A stretch of DNA of 64,000 bases from Wuchereria bancrofti (taxonomy: Eukaryota; Nematoda; Chromadorea; Rhabditida; Onchocercidae), in NCBI GenBank assembly GCA_005281725.1, contig SSBO01000013.1:1992599-2056598 (forward strand). Direction: 5' to 3'. The notes under the pieces are model-generated. The model was given only the letters and a program-made list of their open reading frames with translations, made no database searches and was not told the origin of the DNA. Shown here piece after piece: positions 35,986 through 50,900 of this stretch. A program made the position numbers and the translations under genes. Numbering within the stretch: the stretch's first letter is position 1; each line of letters starts with the position of its first letter.

Positions 35986-38900
35986 ATTAAAACTGTAGAG
36001 AAGTTATATTATTTTTCTAATTCGAACTACCTTTATATTAATAATTAAATATTTCATAAATATTTATTTAGATTAAGAAAAAAACAAAAGATTGTAATTG
36101 AAAACCTCAATGTTATCAATATCATTTGGTGTTTTATTATTCAATTCCTTTAATGGCTCAACATTTCTCTTCATCATTGTAAATCTTCTTGCTTCACGTG
36201 CCATTTGACTTCTTTCTTCCATCATTAGTGTTCGTTCAAAGTCAGAACGTGATATATTAGGATCACTCAGTATACCTACCTAAAAATAAAAGTAAGAAAT
36301 AAATTTTTTGCTTTTGCTCATTTATTCTTTCATTAATTTTTTAACCCTAATAATCTATCTAATCTAATATATAAATATCTAATCTAATATAGCATTTAAT
36401 AAACATCTTAAAATAAGTTTATATATTTGAAAATATAAATACAAAAAAAAATTGAAAATATAAACCTGCACAGTAGCATCAATACGCATTGCTTTCAAAT
36501 ACAAATTGATTCTACCAGTCATTTCTTCTTTTTCTTCACTATCACGAGCAATACCAATTACGCGCAATTGACATCCACGCCATACCTGAACATAAATGAT
36601 TTCAATTTGTAAATTATAGTAGATTAAATGAAAGAATATTTTTGCATGTAAAATTAGTACAAAATATATATACATAATTAGTACAAAAAAAAAAACGTAT
36701 AATTAGTACAAAAAAAAAAAAAAATAAGAAATTTTATGCAAAAATTGCTTACTTGATTTGTTATCTAAAAAATATCCAACATTTTATAGCATATCAAATG
36801 TACACTCATGCTATATCTGTTTCCATTAAACTCCTAAACAAAATGATAACCTTATGATTTAGTAATAAATGAGCAATTAAACCAAGAAAGCCTCGATCAC
36901 GAATTATCCAATATGCATCAACATAACCTTCTTTTACAGGTTCAGTTATATAGGGAAAATGTGATATATCTTTGGCGACAAGGAGACACATTTTCATGAC
37001 ATAACCAGCATGTAATTTATCTAAAAATTACCTCTAAGATACTAGATTAAAACAAAGAAAAAAGTTTTAATAAGCAAATTAAGTAGTATGAAATCGAACT
37101 TTTTCTTTTTGCATAAATTGCATAGCATCAACTAACCCACAAATGTTGAATATTCTGAATCAGATGGTTCAGATGGCCAATCTAAACTATATTTTGGCCA
37201 TTTCAATAGTAATGTATTCGGACAAAGAGCACCAACTCCAGTACTTTGAATAACTGTTGAAATACTTCCACAAATCTAAAATACAAAAGAAAAAAAAAAG
37301 GTTTTTTTTTACAAATCCTTTAGATTACTTTAAACTACATCAATTCAAAAATTATGTTTTCTTTTTTCTCTAATTCTATCATTTATATATTGAAATTATA
37401 TTTTATAAATACTTGAGATTCGCCATATACAAGAGTTTTCGCAAATCCACGAAGCTTTGCTTCTTTCATATAGTCTTTTAATCGCTTGCGTATCTGAAAA
37501 AAAAAAGAAGAATAAATAAATATTATAACTGGTTTCGCATTGAAAAAAATTATTTCCATCATTGCTAAATTATTTTCATTATTTTATAACTCAAAGATGA
37601 AATAATTATCAGCAAATATACTTTTTTTTTTGTTACTGAATAAAGATAAATGGAAAATTAGTGATTGAACTGATGAAATAAATTTTAAAAGATAATGACT
37701 GAAGTGAAAGTAAAAGATCAATTTATTTACCTCATTAGCGCTATTTCGATCATTCTCATCAAAAGGATTACCACAAAGAAATGCGACAACAACGCATAAC
37801 CCTTGACTTGCTTTTAATTGTGAAGCCAAATGAAGTAAACGTTTATAGCGTAAATCACTCTGATCATCTTGCCATTTTAGTGCAAAAAGAATGAGTAGTT
37901 GTGGCCTTAAAATATTATACGTTTCAAGTAATAAGTAAATGTTTCAAGTAATATGTAATAATAAATTTAGAATGTAAGGAAGAAAAAAACCACATTTTAT
38001 GCAATCACAGAAAATGGCAATAAAAACTAAGAAATAGAATAGAGTAGATTACCTAAAATCTTTCGGATGTGATGCTTCACTATCATCGATCGTTAACAAA
38101 GCCTTTTGTGCAGTCGAAATTGACACTGCTCGCATCCCATCACCCCATTCTTTGTTTGCTCTTAAATTTTAACATTAGTATAAAAAAATAACCTAAATAT
38201 AACTCTTATAGTGTAACATAATAAGACAATGGTAAATAAATATTTGATTAATATAATAGAAAATTGTTGAAGGAAATGATGGCATATTTTTATTTTCATT
38301 ACAAATTATGCGATTACAAATTACTATTTGTGAGGAATAATTCGAATAGAATGATAAAATAACAAATAAAAAAAACCCTCTGTATTCTGTATATTTATAA
38401 AATGAGAAACAGAGAAGACATGAAACAATTGCATAATCCCAATGTGTTGTAAACATGATGAAAAAACACAAAAATGCGCCAAGCAAAGCAAGTGACCTAA
38501 ATTAAATTTCTTAATGTTTAGTGAAGTAAGTTAATTTCTATGATTAAATTTTCATATGTATCAATTTGCAGGAAACATAATAAAATACTATCTAATTATT
38601 ACTTTTTTGTTCAAATACTTCCTGTTCATTACTTTTTGTTCAAATACTATCTAATCATTACTTTTGCATAAGTATGCTAAAACTTTACAAAGAGTAATAC
38701 TTACCAGTGATAATATTTGTAACGAGGTCTCCAATTAGGTGCTTTGACAATAGAATGCATTGCACAAATGACATTAATAAATGCATAACACATCAAAAAG
38801 AAAAAGTCAACAACAGCTGCAATATGATCCATTGCACCAAGAAGTATTGCTAATTCAGCAATTAATGTTGTAATTAGCAACCTGCAAAACTAAATATCTT

Positions 38901-41900
38901 CTAAGTAATTTGTAAAATTGAAGTTATTGATGGGAAAATCTATTCAAATAGATTGTAAAATATATTCAAATTATAAGATTATATTTTAAAAAATTATTAT
39001 TAATATAAGATAACGTAAATTAGAAATATAAAATATAGAATCAACTATAATTTTATATAACGACAAATATATAAGAAACAACAACTTTTTTTTGAGAGGG
39101 GAGGATTTTTTATAAGTAAATGATATGGTACAAATAGCTAAGTACATGTCGTAATGAAAACCTCATTATTATATTAATTCATTTCTAATTATTGGACTGT
39201 TTGAATTAATAAAATATTTAATATATACCCATGGAATGGTTCATTTCTTTTTGTCAATTTTCTGAAACTCTTCAACTCTGGTACCACTTCATCCTGTGCA
39301 ATACACTGAAGTAAACGAGGTGCGCCTAAAATAAAAAATGAAATACTGGTATAATATGACAGAAATAATTATTTGGCATAGAGTATTTAATAGTTTTTTG
39401 GAAGAAAATAAACATTTTAATATATGTTTTAGAAGGAAATAAACATTTTAATATATATTTTAGAAGGAAATAAACATTTTGATATATATATATATCCGAA
39501 AAAGTTATAATATTGAAATTAAGAGAGCAATAACGATTATTAACGATAATTATAATATTTCAACATGAATCGATCAAAAATATTGAAAAGAAAAACACAT
39601 ACTGCATAAACATTGAAGAGCAGCACCAAATGTTGAAGTAAATGAGCCAATTAATAATATCCAATGACTTGGCCATGCCAAATTTGCCACAACCATACTA
39701 CCTGCCATTGATGCTCCATATCTTCAAACATAAATTTATTTAAAAGGTAAGCTCTGTCACGGTCAGATAATTAATTATATAAAGATAAAATAAATAAATG
39801 AAATACATATTTTGCATGACACTTACTTATCTCGTAAAACATCACCATCAATTGCAGCACCAAATGTTAAAACAAGCGCAAAATAGATGAATGAAGTGGT
39901 CAATTGCGCTCCTAATGTACCTGATGGTATTGATTTTTGGGCATTTTTGAGATCTCCTGAAAAAATCTCTATTTATCTAATCATTTTTCCTTCAAAATCC
40001 ACTGAAATAATTGAAAACATACAAATATCAAAGTTTTTATTGGTTAATGTATTCCGGAAAATAAAATAGAACAGATACCGCTCATGTTAGTTCCGGTTAA
40101 AATTCCAGTAACTGCTGGAAAATAAATAGCCAATAATACGAAGAATGTCGTTTTTACATCTTGATACACCTCGATATGAGTATTTGCTGCTTTTCCAGGT
40201 TTGTATTCACCAGCTTTCATATAATGAGTTGCTTTCAAATTTTCTATAATTCAAATAAAAATTATAACTGGGAAAGAGATTAAAATGATGCTTAAATTAA
40301 AATATTTATTGAAGAAAAAATTAAGGAAATAATTGAAATCTAATATCGAGAAAAGTATTTGAAATTGAAAGAAACCTTTTAGAACACCGCTCGTAAAACC
40401 AGGATAACCATTTACACATTTAATAGGTAAAAAGCATGTACCATTACCGCAATATTCTGGAACATTTATACTTCTGAAAATAAAAAAATTCATTAATCTA
40501 CAATATATAACACAAAAAGCATTTATATCTGAAAGTATATTTTTCTGAATATTATTTCAACAAAATCATATTGATCAAAAGAATGTTGTGTTTGTGTCAC
40601 TGTTTTCGTTTTTTTTTTTTTAATTACTTAAAATTGAAATTATAAAATTATATCAGATATATTGTATTTCATCAGAACTGAAAATATCACAATGATTATT
40701 GGTATTTAGAACCAGAGTGATTCAATCTGTTGTTTTGAATTTGATTAATTAGTGATTAGGATTTGATATGTATACATTTATTCAGTTTTCTCTTTGTTAA
40801 ACAACCAATTCTATATATTTATGGAATATTTTCTATTTATCAAAGATTTTTTCCTATAATTATTAAGGAACATTTTCCTATAATTACTAAAAACTTACAT
40901 AAATCCTTCATTGCAGTACCTGCAGATATGTACAATTGAGATATTTTGCGGCATAAATATTTGTGCTTGCAATAAATGATCGCCTATTTTACATACTCTG
41001 GAATGAAAGATAATAATGTTAGTTCATAAATGTTACAAAGATAAATATAACAGTAAATGACACATTTAGAAATAGTTTCATCCTAATTCTTTGTTCATTC
41101 ATCAATAAGATTTTACATAATTAAAAAAAAATTACATTCATTTTACATAATACAAATTGCATAAATTATTTCTCATAAGTATTCGTTGTGATAAAAAAAA
41201 AGAAAGAAAACAATTTTAAAACCTTTGTCCATTTTCTGGACTAATTGATTTTTCAATTCCACCAGCAAAACAGGATAATATCGATAAAATAACACATAAA
41301 AGTGAAATCTAAATGTATGAAAATTATTGTATGAAATGTTAATAGTAATTGCGTCATTAATGAAATACTTAATATTTTACTCTAAGAAATATGAAAATTA
41401 CAAGTATACCGGCGCAAAAAGTTGCACAAATCGTACACCCATAGCTACGACAATAAATTCAAGTAATAGTAACAGTGTAGCATAAATTCGTAAATTATGT
41501 GACATCATACCAAACATATCTGCAAACTTTTAAAAGCAAATAAATTATACCATAATAATTTGATGTTCATATTAACTTTCCATTGTTTTATAATAAATTT
41601 AATAAAACAAGAAATGCATGGTAAAATTATAGAAGAAAGAGAAAAATATTGTTTATTGTAAAAAATGATACAAAAAAATTATTGTTTATTGTAAAAAGTG
41701 TTACATTAAATCCCAAATTTACATTGATGTCTTCAAAGTTGAATATTTTAGAACTGCAACTTTTTAGAAATGAAATAAAACTTAATATTTACACTATCCA
41801 TCCATACCATTAGCAGTCAATAATGTTGAAAATGAAATGGAAAATTCTTAAAAATTCAACCTGTTTGTGATTGCACTTCTCGGCCGCCAATTATAAGATC

Positions 41901-44034
41901 AGGAAAAATGTAAATCTGAAGAATGGATGAAATTTCCAAATGGAAATAAATTCAATTCGAAGAAAAAATCAAACCAATAAAGTTTATTTGTGATTAATTA
42001 CATTCGTAAGAATTTATGTAATAACACATTTTTGAAATGAAATAAAATTTTACACTATAATGTCATACCAATAAAATTTCTACACCACCAACTAAATACA
42101 TAGAAGCAGCAACTGCATTTCCCAGATAAAATAGTATGCCTATTGCTGTACCAAATTCTGTTCCAAGATTTCTCGATAACATATAATAAGCGCCACCACT
42201 CTTAATTTCACCATTTGTAGCTATTGCTGATAAACTGATAGTAGTGATAAAAGTCTAAAATCAATTAAAAAAACAATCAATAAAAAAATTTTTTTCACTA
42301 AATAGTTATACATTATTCAAATTGTGCAAGTGAATATAAGTAAACATTTGGAATGATCAGTATTGATATTTTAGTGAAATGAGAATTTTTCTCAGAAAAT
42401 AATATAATGAAATCTGAAAAAAAAAAAAAGAAAAAAAAACGATAGATTATATCCATAATTGATATGAAAACTGAACTAATAGCAAAATAATCAATTACTA
42501 ATGATTAATTAATTAGTATTGGTTAATAATATTAATGATTAATTAATGTTATTTGATTAGCTGACAAAAAGGATAATTGAATAATTTTTCCTTTCTTACT
42601 CTTATAAGCAAAATTGTTAATTAAAAAACTTATTAAATTAAAAAAAAAAGAAAGAAAAAACAATACAGTTAAACAACAGAGTGCAAGAAGTAGAGATGCT
42701 TGTGTTATGCCAGCAATTCCAACAACCCAGAAAAGGCGTATGAACATAGTTACACCCAAAATATGCTGAACTGTTGGCAAATATACACCAAATAATGTAC
42801 CCAAATTTGCTGACTGAAAAAACAAAAAACAAAAATCACTACATTTCCATAAATTCTATTTCACTTACAAATAATATTCATATGATATAATATTAGTAAT
42901 ACTAATAATAACATATCCTATACATAGCAGAAAATAATAAAATAGCAAATGTAACCAAAGTTATCTTTTGAAAAATATTTAAAATAAACAGCAAAAAAGA
43001 AAATGAATAATTCTACTTAAATTATGACTGATACATTTTATGATTAAGATATTTAAACCAACATAACATTCTTTCAGATCAATGAATTAGTTTAATTCAA
43101 TAAATTATAATATATACCTTCACAGATCGTTCAAGTGCTTGAGGTTGTGTAAAAACTTTCAGGTATTGAGAAAACAATTCGGCTGCTGTATCCTCGAAAA
43201 GTTCCAAATTTGTATGTCCAATATTCGGCTTAATTCTATCATCATTTATTGAAGAACCATCATTATCTGATATAAATAATTCTTCTGTAAGTAAACTGAT
43301 CCGATCTACATATAAATTATTTATAAAAAAAAATTAAAGAAATTTGGAACAAATATACTCGTTTCACTTCAGATTTTATTTCAATACAATGATGCATTGA
43401 AAGGATTGTAGAAGTTAAAATTCTGTAATGCTTTAAAAATTTAAATGATATTAAAATGATATTAAAATTGTCTCAATAAAAAAATTAATGATTTTATTTT
43501 ATATACCAATACTATTCATAATTCCATATAATCCGATATAATCACATATAGTAATGGAATATCTCTTATATTTTAAATTGAATTTGATAAATGATAAAGC
43601 AAATTTTTCAAGATTATTCATACTTGAAAATGATAGAAGGTTGGAATCAAACAAACTGAAATTTTCCAATAAAATGTTTGTCATTCAATAAAAATTGCAA
43701 TTATTTCAACAAAATGCTTATCATTCAATAAAAATTGCAATTTTTTTAAAAAATTGGAACAATTATAAATCGTTCAATTGCTAGATGATTAATATTAAAC
43801 TTTTCTATCTAAATGAATAAGTTATGATAACAAACCTTTAATGGTGTTATCAATTGATAAGAGTAATGAAACACCTTCATGGAAATCATCATCTTCTGTT
43901 CGTAATGTAATATCAGTTTCAACATGATTATCAGTAATTTTTAGTGGAATTTCTGTTGTGACAGAATCATCTGATAAACCGGCCATCTTCTGATTGCAAT
44001 TTTGATTACGATAATTTGATATATTATTATCCAT
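34313..44034 (-). CDS. kcc: K-Cl cotransporter (SLC12/KCC family), complete, 27 coding exons, 1138 aa
   Basis: Electroneutral K+/Cl- symporter of the plasma membrane; sets cell volume and neuronal chloride. Exons in order: 44034-43836, 43305-43118, 42813-42667, 42254-42069, 41915-41861, 41519-41410, 41308-41223, 40997-40899, 40473-40376, 40243-40079, 39956-39827, 39721-39603, 39325-39229, 38881-38705, 38496-38377, 38160-38053, 37905-37731, 37493-37413, 37275-37137, 37020-36851, 36585-36466, 36279-36106, 35882-35762, 35505-35460, 35297-35204, 34807-34699, 34416-34313 (TAA). All phases agree. Landmarks: [18 protein letters not shown] (TM1), [70 protein letters not shown], and C-terminal MHTATRLN and [11 protein letters not shown]. 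The Thr of MHTA matches the WNK-SPAK-inhibited site of vertebrate KCCs; the upstream second site is not obvious. The large extracellular loop keeps several Cys ([21 protein letters not shown]). ATG 44034 follows a TTTATTTAG acceptor at 44042, perhaps trans-spliced. Length is normal for KCCs. Confidence 0.95.
35950..35984. repeat. AT dinucleotide microsatellite in a kcc intron
   Basis: About 17 uninterrupted TA units between the kcc exons 36279-36106 and 35882-35762. Confidence 0.9.
39400..39492. repeat. 31-bp tandem repeat, three units, in a kcc intron
   Basis: Three near-identical units of GAAAATAAACATTTTAATAT plus TTTAGAAG lie between kcc exons 39721-39603 and 39325-39229 and run into a short TA repeat. 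Unit ends resemble TTTTAG acceptors, but the frame is not coding. Confidence 0.7.
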
Positions 44035-44299
44035 TTGAACTCTAAATAAACAAAAATGAAAGAAATTATGCAATTAGAGAAGGAATAATGCATTGAATTG
44101 AGAAACTAATCATTCATTAATTAATTCATTTAATTCAAATAACCATAGGATATTGGTAGAAGATACTATATTAATGATAAATGATAGCCATATTAATGAT
44201 TATCACGAAATATACACATGCACACATACACACACGCACACATACACACATTCTATTCTTAACATCGATATGAAAGACAGGAATAAAATTTGTCTCAGC

Positions 44300-44425
44300 A
44301 ACTAAACTAACTAAACATATAGTAGTATTGATTACCTAAACAACTAAAGTAACTAATTATATAGTAATATTGATTACCAAAACAACTAAAATAACTAATT
44401 ATGCAGTAATATTAATTACCTAAGC
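44300..44425. repeat. 42-bp tandem repeat, three units, upstream of kcc
   Basis: Three imperfect units built on AACTAAA, AACTAAT, TAGTAATATTGATTACC lie about 260-390 bases upstream of the kcc start codon. A CA microsatellite (44216-44250) is next to it. Confidence 0.7.
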
Positions 44426-47207
44426 AAATTCTCACTTACTCAATTTTACGTAATCTTTCTTCCTTTTTTTTAATTTTACCTATTACTCCTCACTACATAT
44501 AGCACAAAATAGACACTACGTATATTTAGCCTTTTTTAAAATAAGCTTTTTAAGCAAAATTTACATAAATTTACAGGACAGCAATAAATTATAATTAGTC
44601 GATTATGTAAAACTTCAGAAGAATTAAATAAGGAAAAAAGTTATACATTTGCAAAATTAACTCTAAAGACAAAAAAAAAAATCATAAATATATAAAATAA
44701 CATACATGTTTTGTATTTTTTACAACATATCCAACAGGTATTTGACGTAATTAAATACATGTTATATAGCATATATATTTATCTTATTTCATTTATTCCC
44801 ATAATAAAATTATTTTATTGTATTCCTTTTTATGCATAATATTTTTAATATAAAAATTTAAATTTCACAATTTATTCACTAATTTATATTTCATTTAAAA
44901 AGTGCTTTACATTTTTAAAATTATTTTTCAAATAATACCTAATACCATTATAGATTGCATACAATATATTCGCATCTTATGCATAAGGAAATGTAATCTC
45001 TTACCCTACAGTATATTTTATAGTATACTCTAATAACTTTGTCTTTACAGTTCACAGTATACTTAAATTATTGTAATCAGTTATGATCAATTAATAGCAT
45101 ACATTTTCATTTCTTTTATTGAAGATAATAATTGTAAATAAAATAACAATTAAGAAATAACAAACAAACCACTGATAATTAATGAAAATCGGAATAGTCC
45201 GGAAAATCCAGAAGAACAGAAATATATCGAACTAAAAATTGTCGTATTTACAATATTACATTATTATTATTTCACTATCAATAAGCAATAAGTAAAAGGA
45301 AGAATGTAATAAATTAACATATAGCATGAAAAAAATGATATGTAATACATAAACGTGATAAATTTATAAAATATATCATAAGTAATATTTACTTTAATTT
45401 TAATTTCAGATATTATACATGTAATTATTACGTAATGAGATATATTTCAGATGAGTTATTTTTCAATATACTGAAATATTTTTTTTTAAAGGGAAGAATT
45501 TTTTTAACTAATATAAAAAATAAAATTAAAACTACAGATCTTTTCTTTTTCTTTTTTTTCGTCCTTATTTTTTTAACATCTTTATTTAAATTTGTTGAAA
45601 AATTTATTTGTGCATTAAAATTGATTATTTAATCAATTAGCAATGGGCTTACTCTTACTCTATTGCATATACTTTTACACTAAAGTGTATTTTCATTTAG
45701 AATTTTCATTAGCACAAAAACATTACGAATGATAATCAATTAATGGACCAATTAATTTCATTCTAATCTTCTTTTTTTCTCTCATTTAATTTAATTAAAT
45801 ATTTTCGTTTAAAATTCTAGTTTTTTTATTCTTTCCAATTTTTAATTACAATCAAATTTATGTTTTAATCTGAACTATATTTTTGTTGAAATGAATATTA
45901 AGCTAATTTATTGTTATTGATAAAACAAAAAAAAGAAAAAAAACTAAATTTGTAATTGTTAAATTTAAGATGCATGACATTTTAGAAGAATTAAATTTAA
46001 TGCAAGCTGCAAAAATAAAAAAAAGATGACAAATTCCAAGGAGTTTTAAATGGAGATTTAAAGCAGTAAAAAAAATTAATACTTTAGAGCTTCTTCTTTA
46101 TAATTCTCATTTCAAACTTAATTAGATTTTCAATTTTTTTTCAAAATTATTAGTTTCGTAAATTTTATATTCATTTCATTGTTTTTTTTTCTTTGGATCT
46201 GAAAAAAGAATAAACAAATAAAGTGTAGAGATTTTAAACAAATGAATAAGCAAAAAAAAGAACTCTAAGAAAATATAAGTGAAGGGAACAGAGAGAGAGA
46301 AAAGAAATGTGGATCCATTGAGAACGATAATAATAGAAGTTAATTAATTAATTAATTAACTAATGCTAAAACAATATTGGTGTAACTTGAATAGAATACT
46401 GAATGATTGTTACTATTACTATTATTATTTTTCATTACTTAATATTAACTGAATTAGGAAATTCTAATAAAAAAGCAATAAAAAATATTAAATTTTATGA
46501 AAATTTATTTTTTTTAACCGAAAAAAATAAATGAAAATTTTTATTTAATCGAAAGAAAAAAAATATTATGAAAAGAAAATCTGATGAATGAAAAGAAGAG
46601 GTTAAAATTTTCCTAAAAAAAGAAGGAAAAATGATGGAACCGAGCATCTTCTATCTGCCCATCGATCAATTACCATATAAATTGCCCGTTTGATGGGAAG
46701 ATGAAATAATAGTTAGTTGGTGTCATATATCACATTTCAAATTTTAATAGATATTTAGTGATTCATGATTGAAACATATAAAAAATTTTCTTTCATTCTC
46801 TTTTCCTCAAGTTTTTAGAAGAAATTAATAGAGTGAGAGGGAGGGAGATAGAGCGAGGGAGAAAGAGAGAGAAAAAAGTAATCAATTGACCATAACGAAA
46901 ACATTTATAAAAGATGGGAAATAAAAAAAAGGAATATAATATCTGAAATGATAAAAAGTTTTTTTTTATTCAATATAAGAATTTTATTTATGGTAATAAA
47001 AAAAAGAGAAATGGAAATTTTAGGTATGAAAACTGATGAAAAATGTTTACTTCACATCTGAAAAAAAAAGCAAAGAAAAAGAGTTCAATCTTTCTCTTTT
47101 TTTTTTCGAAATTTGTTATTTCAGGGGAAAAAAAGCTAATTTTATGTTTTATTAAAGAAAACAAAAAACAAATAAATAAGTAAAAAAAGGGAAGAAAAAA
47201 TTGCTTC

Positions 47208-47318
47208 GACAAAATGCTGTGCAAATTAACGAGAAGCTGTGCAAAATAACAAAATGCTATATAAATTAACAAAATGTTATACAAATAACAAAATGCTATA
47301 CAAATTAACAAAATATTG
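47208..47318. repeat. ~20-bp tandem repeat (AACAAAATGCTATACAAATT)
   Basis: Five to six imperfect units of about 18-22 bases sit in the kcc-BTBD8 intergenic region. On the minus strand they translate as a repetitive Ile/Tyr/Leu peptide, which I do not consider a gene. Confidence 0.7.
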
Positions 47319-50300
47319 AATTAATCTTAACATTTGAATGGACTATTTTCATTATATTAATAACAAATTGCTCGAATAACTTTTTAATTATTAGCATCCT
47401 AATCTTTTTCAAATTCATAAACAACGATATCACACATCAGTTGTTCAGTTGTATCAGATTATTATAATTTGTTTTATCATGCCAGAAATATTTTTAATAA
47501 TAAAATTGCATGCTAATCAATAAGCATCAAATATTTTACTAACGGAAACATTAAATGCTTAGCAACCAACAGGCTAAAGGTAAGGTGATGTAAAGGAAAA
47601 GAAGAAAAAAAGAAGAAATGATTATCAAATTTAAAAAACACGCAATTTCTTTCATCACTTATTTATTTTTTTGCTCATTTATTTAAATAATATTATAATT
47701 AAGCATTCCCAACAAGTATATTAATTAAATTTTAAAATATGACTTTTTTTTTCAAAAAGAAGGGTAAAAGAAAAAAGTGGTAAATAAAATGAAACAAAAA
47801 CAAAAAAAGAAAACAGAGATACTGATTGCAGAAATATTTAAAAATATTATAGCAATTAGCAGTGCTTAATGTTAATAATATGCTTAAAACTTCATTCCTT
47901 AAAAATATTTTCGCATAAACTTAAAAATGTGTAATATCACATCTATTAGAAAATAATTTCCTTTTCAATTTTATAAATCTCATTGGTATTTGAAACTTTT
48001 TGTCACTTTTCCAGATAATAACTAAGACATAAGCAATAGATGAAAATTTAGAAAGCCTATTTATTTGAACGATAATTTGTGTACAAAATTTACCAAAAGG
48101 TCGATTTTAAAAGAATGTGAAAAAAAGTTGAAGAAATGAAATAAACAATAAATGAACGGCAAACATTTTCTCTCTGTCATTGGAAAATTTGATATACTAA
48201 TGAATACATATCAACAAACAGGTGAAAAATTCATTGAATGAAAATGATACAAGCTTTCAACATTATTCCTGAAAGTTATTTATTAACTAGAAAGAAATAC
48301 ACATAATAAATATGATGAAATGAATGAAAAATGTTGTGAAATGAAGCGATTATAAAAAATAAAAGAAAAAGGGGGAGCAAATTGATTGCTATAATTTTGA
48401 TAAGCTAATGGATTTTTTTCCTATCTATATCATATTTAAATATTATATTTACTTATAATTTTTTTTTTTTGCAATATATCATTTTAATATTTAATTGCTA
48501 ATATCTATTGCTAATTAATTATCATTAAAAGAAAAATAAATTTTTTCAATTTATCTATTCATTACTGCAATGTTTATGTAATATAAAATTAATGATTTAG
48601 CTAATGAAAGTATAATAATGTAAGAAATGCTTTAATTATATAATATTTGGTTAAAATGAAAAAATAATTAGTGCGAAAATTAAAAAAAGAATTAAAAATT
48701 AACTTTTACTCTCTGTTAGTTTATATTAAGATTGAAATCGATTTTATAAAACAGCACAACCTAAATTAATTATTTTTGTGAGAGATGAAGCTAAGAAATG
48801 ACATTATACTCGAAATTGGTTGTTCTTTTTGCATTGAATATTCTGGACATTTTGCTGTTTGCATTAGCAAAAAAAAAGAGATTATAGATGAAAAGGAGAG
48901 AGGGGGAAAGAGAGAGAGAAGAAGAATAAACCAAATAGGAGGCATTTTATAAAGGATGACTTCATTGACATTTTAAATTGTCATCACCAAAAATGGTTAA
49001 TGATGTGAAGTGAAACATTTAGCAAACAAATTTCAAAAAAGAAATTTAATTACATTGAAATGGCGCTAGCATTTTTCATTCAGTCGACAAATCATAGTTT
49101 TATAATTGATAAAATATGTATAAATGTAATTTGAAAAATAGTTTTTGAATTTAATTAAATTTCATAACAATGGTTTGATAATTTACATAGCTTCATAGCT
49201 ATGCAAAAAACAAAAAAAAATCTTTGTAATTTCATTTCATTCCCTGACCAAAAAGTCTTTTAATTTAGCCAACAAATAAGCGTATTGTCTTGGTACTTTA
49301 AAAAAAAGAAGCTTTTCAATGACATATTCTATTCTTACATTATGAAGAAATATTAAAATATGTATGAAAGACTTAGATATACGGAAAAATAGATTTAATA
49401 AACGTAATCAGAATTGAAAGAATTTCAAAAGTGTACTTAAGTTTAAAATATAAAAAATATTAAAATTTATTGGATGAATTAAAAACATGTAACTGGATAA
49501 ATTGGATAAATTAAAAATTTAGAACATTATAGATAATGTATAATCTAAAATATCTAAGATATATAATAATAAATGATATTTTAAGCAAGCAAAATATTTT
49601 TCCTTTTTTCTTCAAATAAACAATAAGAATTTATGAGTGGGAAATTATTTTAATAATATTGCTAATTTATTGATTATTATTGTATTATAAATTTTGAGAA
49701 CTTTTTTTTTAAAACAACTACAGAGTGTTTAAATAAAAATTAGGAAAAAGAAAGTCATATCTGTCAATAAATTTAAAAATAGAATATAAAAGAACAGATG
49801 GTAGCATTGTTAGCGAATTTGTGATGAATGATTTGTTAGCATTTCAAAAATTAGCTGCTAGTTGATGCTTTAGATAAAGATGGAAAAAAAAGAAAATTAA
49901 ATGATGAAAAGACTGTATTAGATTATTTTTTGATTATGATAGATAGATGAATTTAGTGATGCGAAACATATCATTCGATTGATTCCACTAAAACATATTT
50001 TTTTTTAACTTTCCGTTAAATTACAAATGAAACGAATAATAAAAAAAAAATCTCCATTAGCAAATTCATAGAAAAAAATGGTAAAAAAAAAAGGAAATTT
50101 AGTTCAATTTGTTTTTTTCAGCTAATTCTAACCAATAGCTAATTCAAAAAAAAAGGAAGTTTATTAATATTAGTAAAATGAGAAAATATATTTGAATGAA
50201 TTAAAAAGATTGTTTAAATTTTTTCTTAGCAATTTAATTAGCATCAAATTAATGTCACACGAATAAGTCACGTTAATTTTCCTATCATATACGCTATCAT

Positions 50301-50803
50301 ATTATCACATTATTATCATAGACGCACTACTACAATATTATAAAAAATTCAAAAAATAAAAAGAATCACTCTCTTCTGTGATGCTAATTAAATTTTATAA
50401 TGAAAATAAAACTATGAATAAATGTAATGAGCAAAATTTTGAAGCAATTTAAATATATGAAAGAATCAGTTCAAAAAAAAAGAATATAAGATAAATGATA
50501 ATGTGATAATAATGATAAGTTGTAGTTGGGTAAAGTGCACCTATCAGCTTGTCATCTGCGCCTATCAGTTAGCTATCATAATTATCATTTATCTGTTCAA
50601 TGAACAAAATGTTTGCTAACTTTCGTAGTGGATAGAAATTTCCATCAACCTTGCGTTGAAGGGAAATATGACAAAGTTTAACGCTTATGTAACAATGCTA
50701 CTACCTTGCAATTTGTTTTAAGAAATAGTTTCAATGAAATTTGATGTCATAGCAACAGAAGAGTAAAAGTAAGCTTAGTTTAAGCAAAGGTGAATTTCGA
50801 AGA

Positions 50804-50804
<1 letters not shown>

Positions 50805-50834
<30 letters not shown>

Positions 50835-50900
50835 TACACACACACACATACACATACACACACATACACGCACACATACACACATACATACATGCATACA
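50805..50900. repeat. CA microsatellite
   Basis: A near-perfect CA/CATA dinucleotide run of about 95 bases. The Cys/Val/Tyr-rich minus-strand frame over it is a translation of the repeat. Confidence 0.9.

Noticed and set aside
37133..37141. Apparent frameshift/stop in the kcc gene (TTT GTG GGT TAG)
   Set aside because: Ending the exon at 37137 (G|GTTAGT) and resuming at 37020 gives FVDKLHAG, aligned without a gap to vertebrate KCCs, so the stop is intronic.
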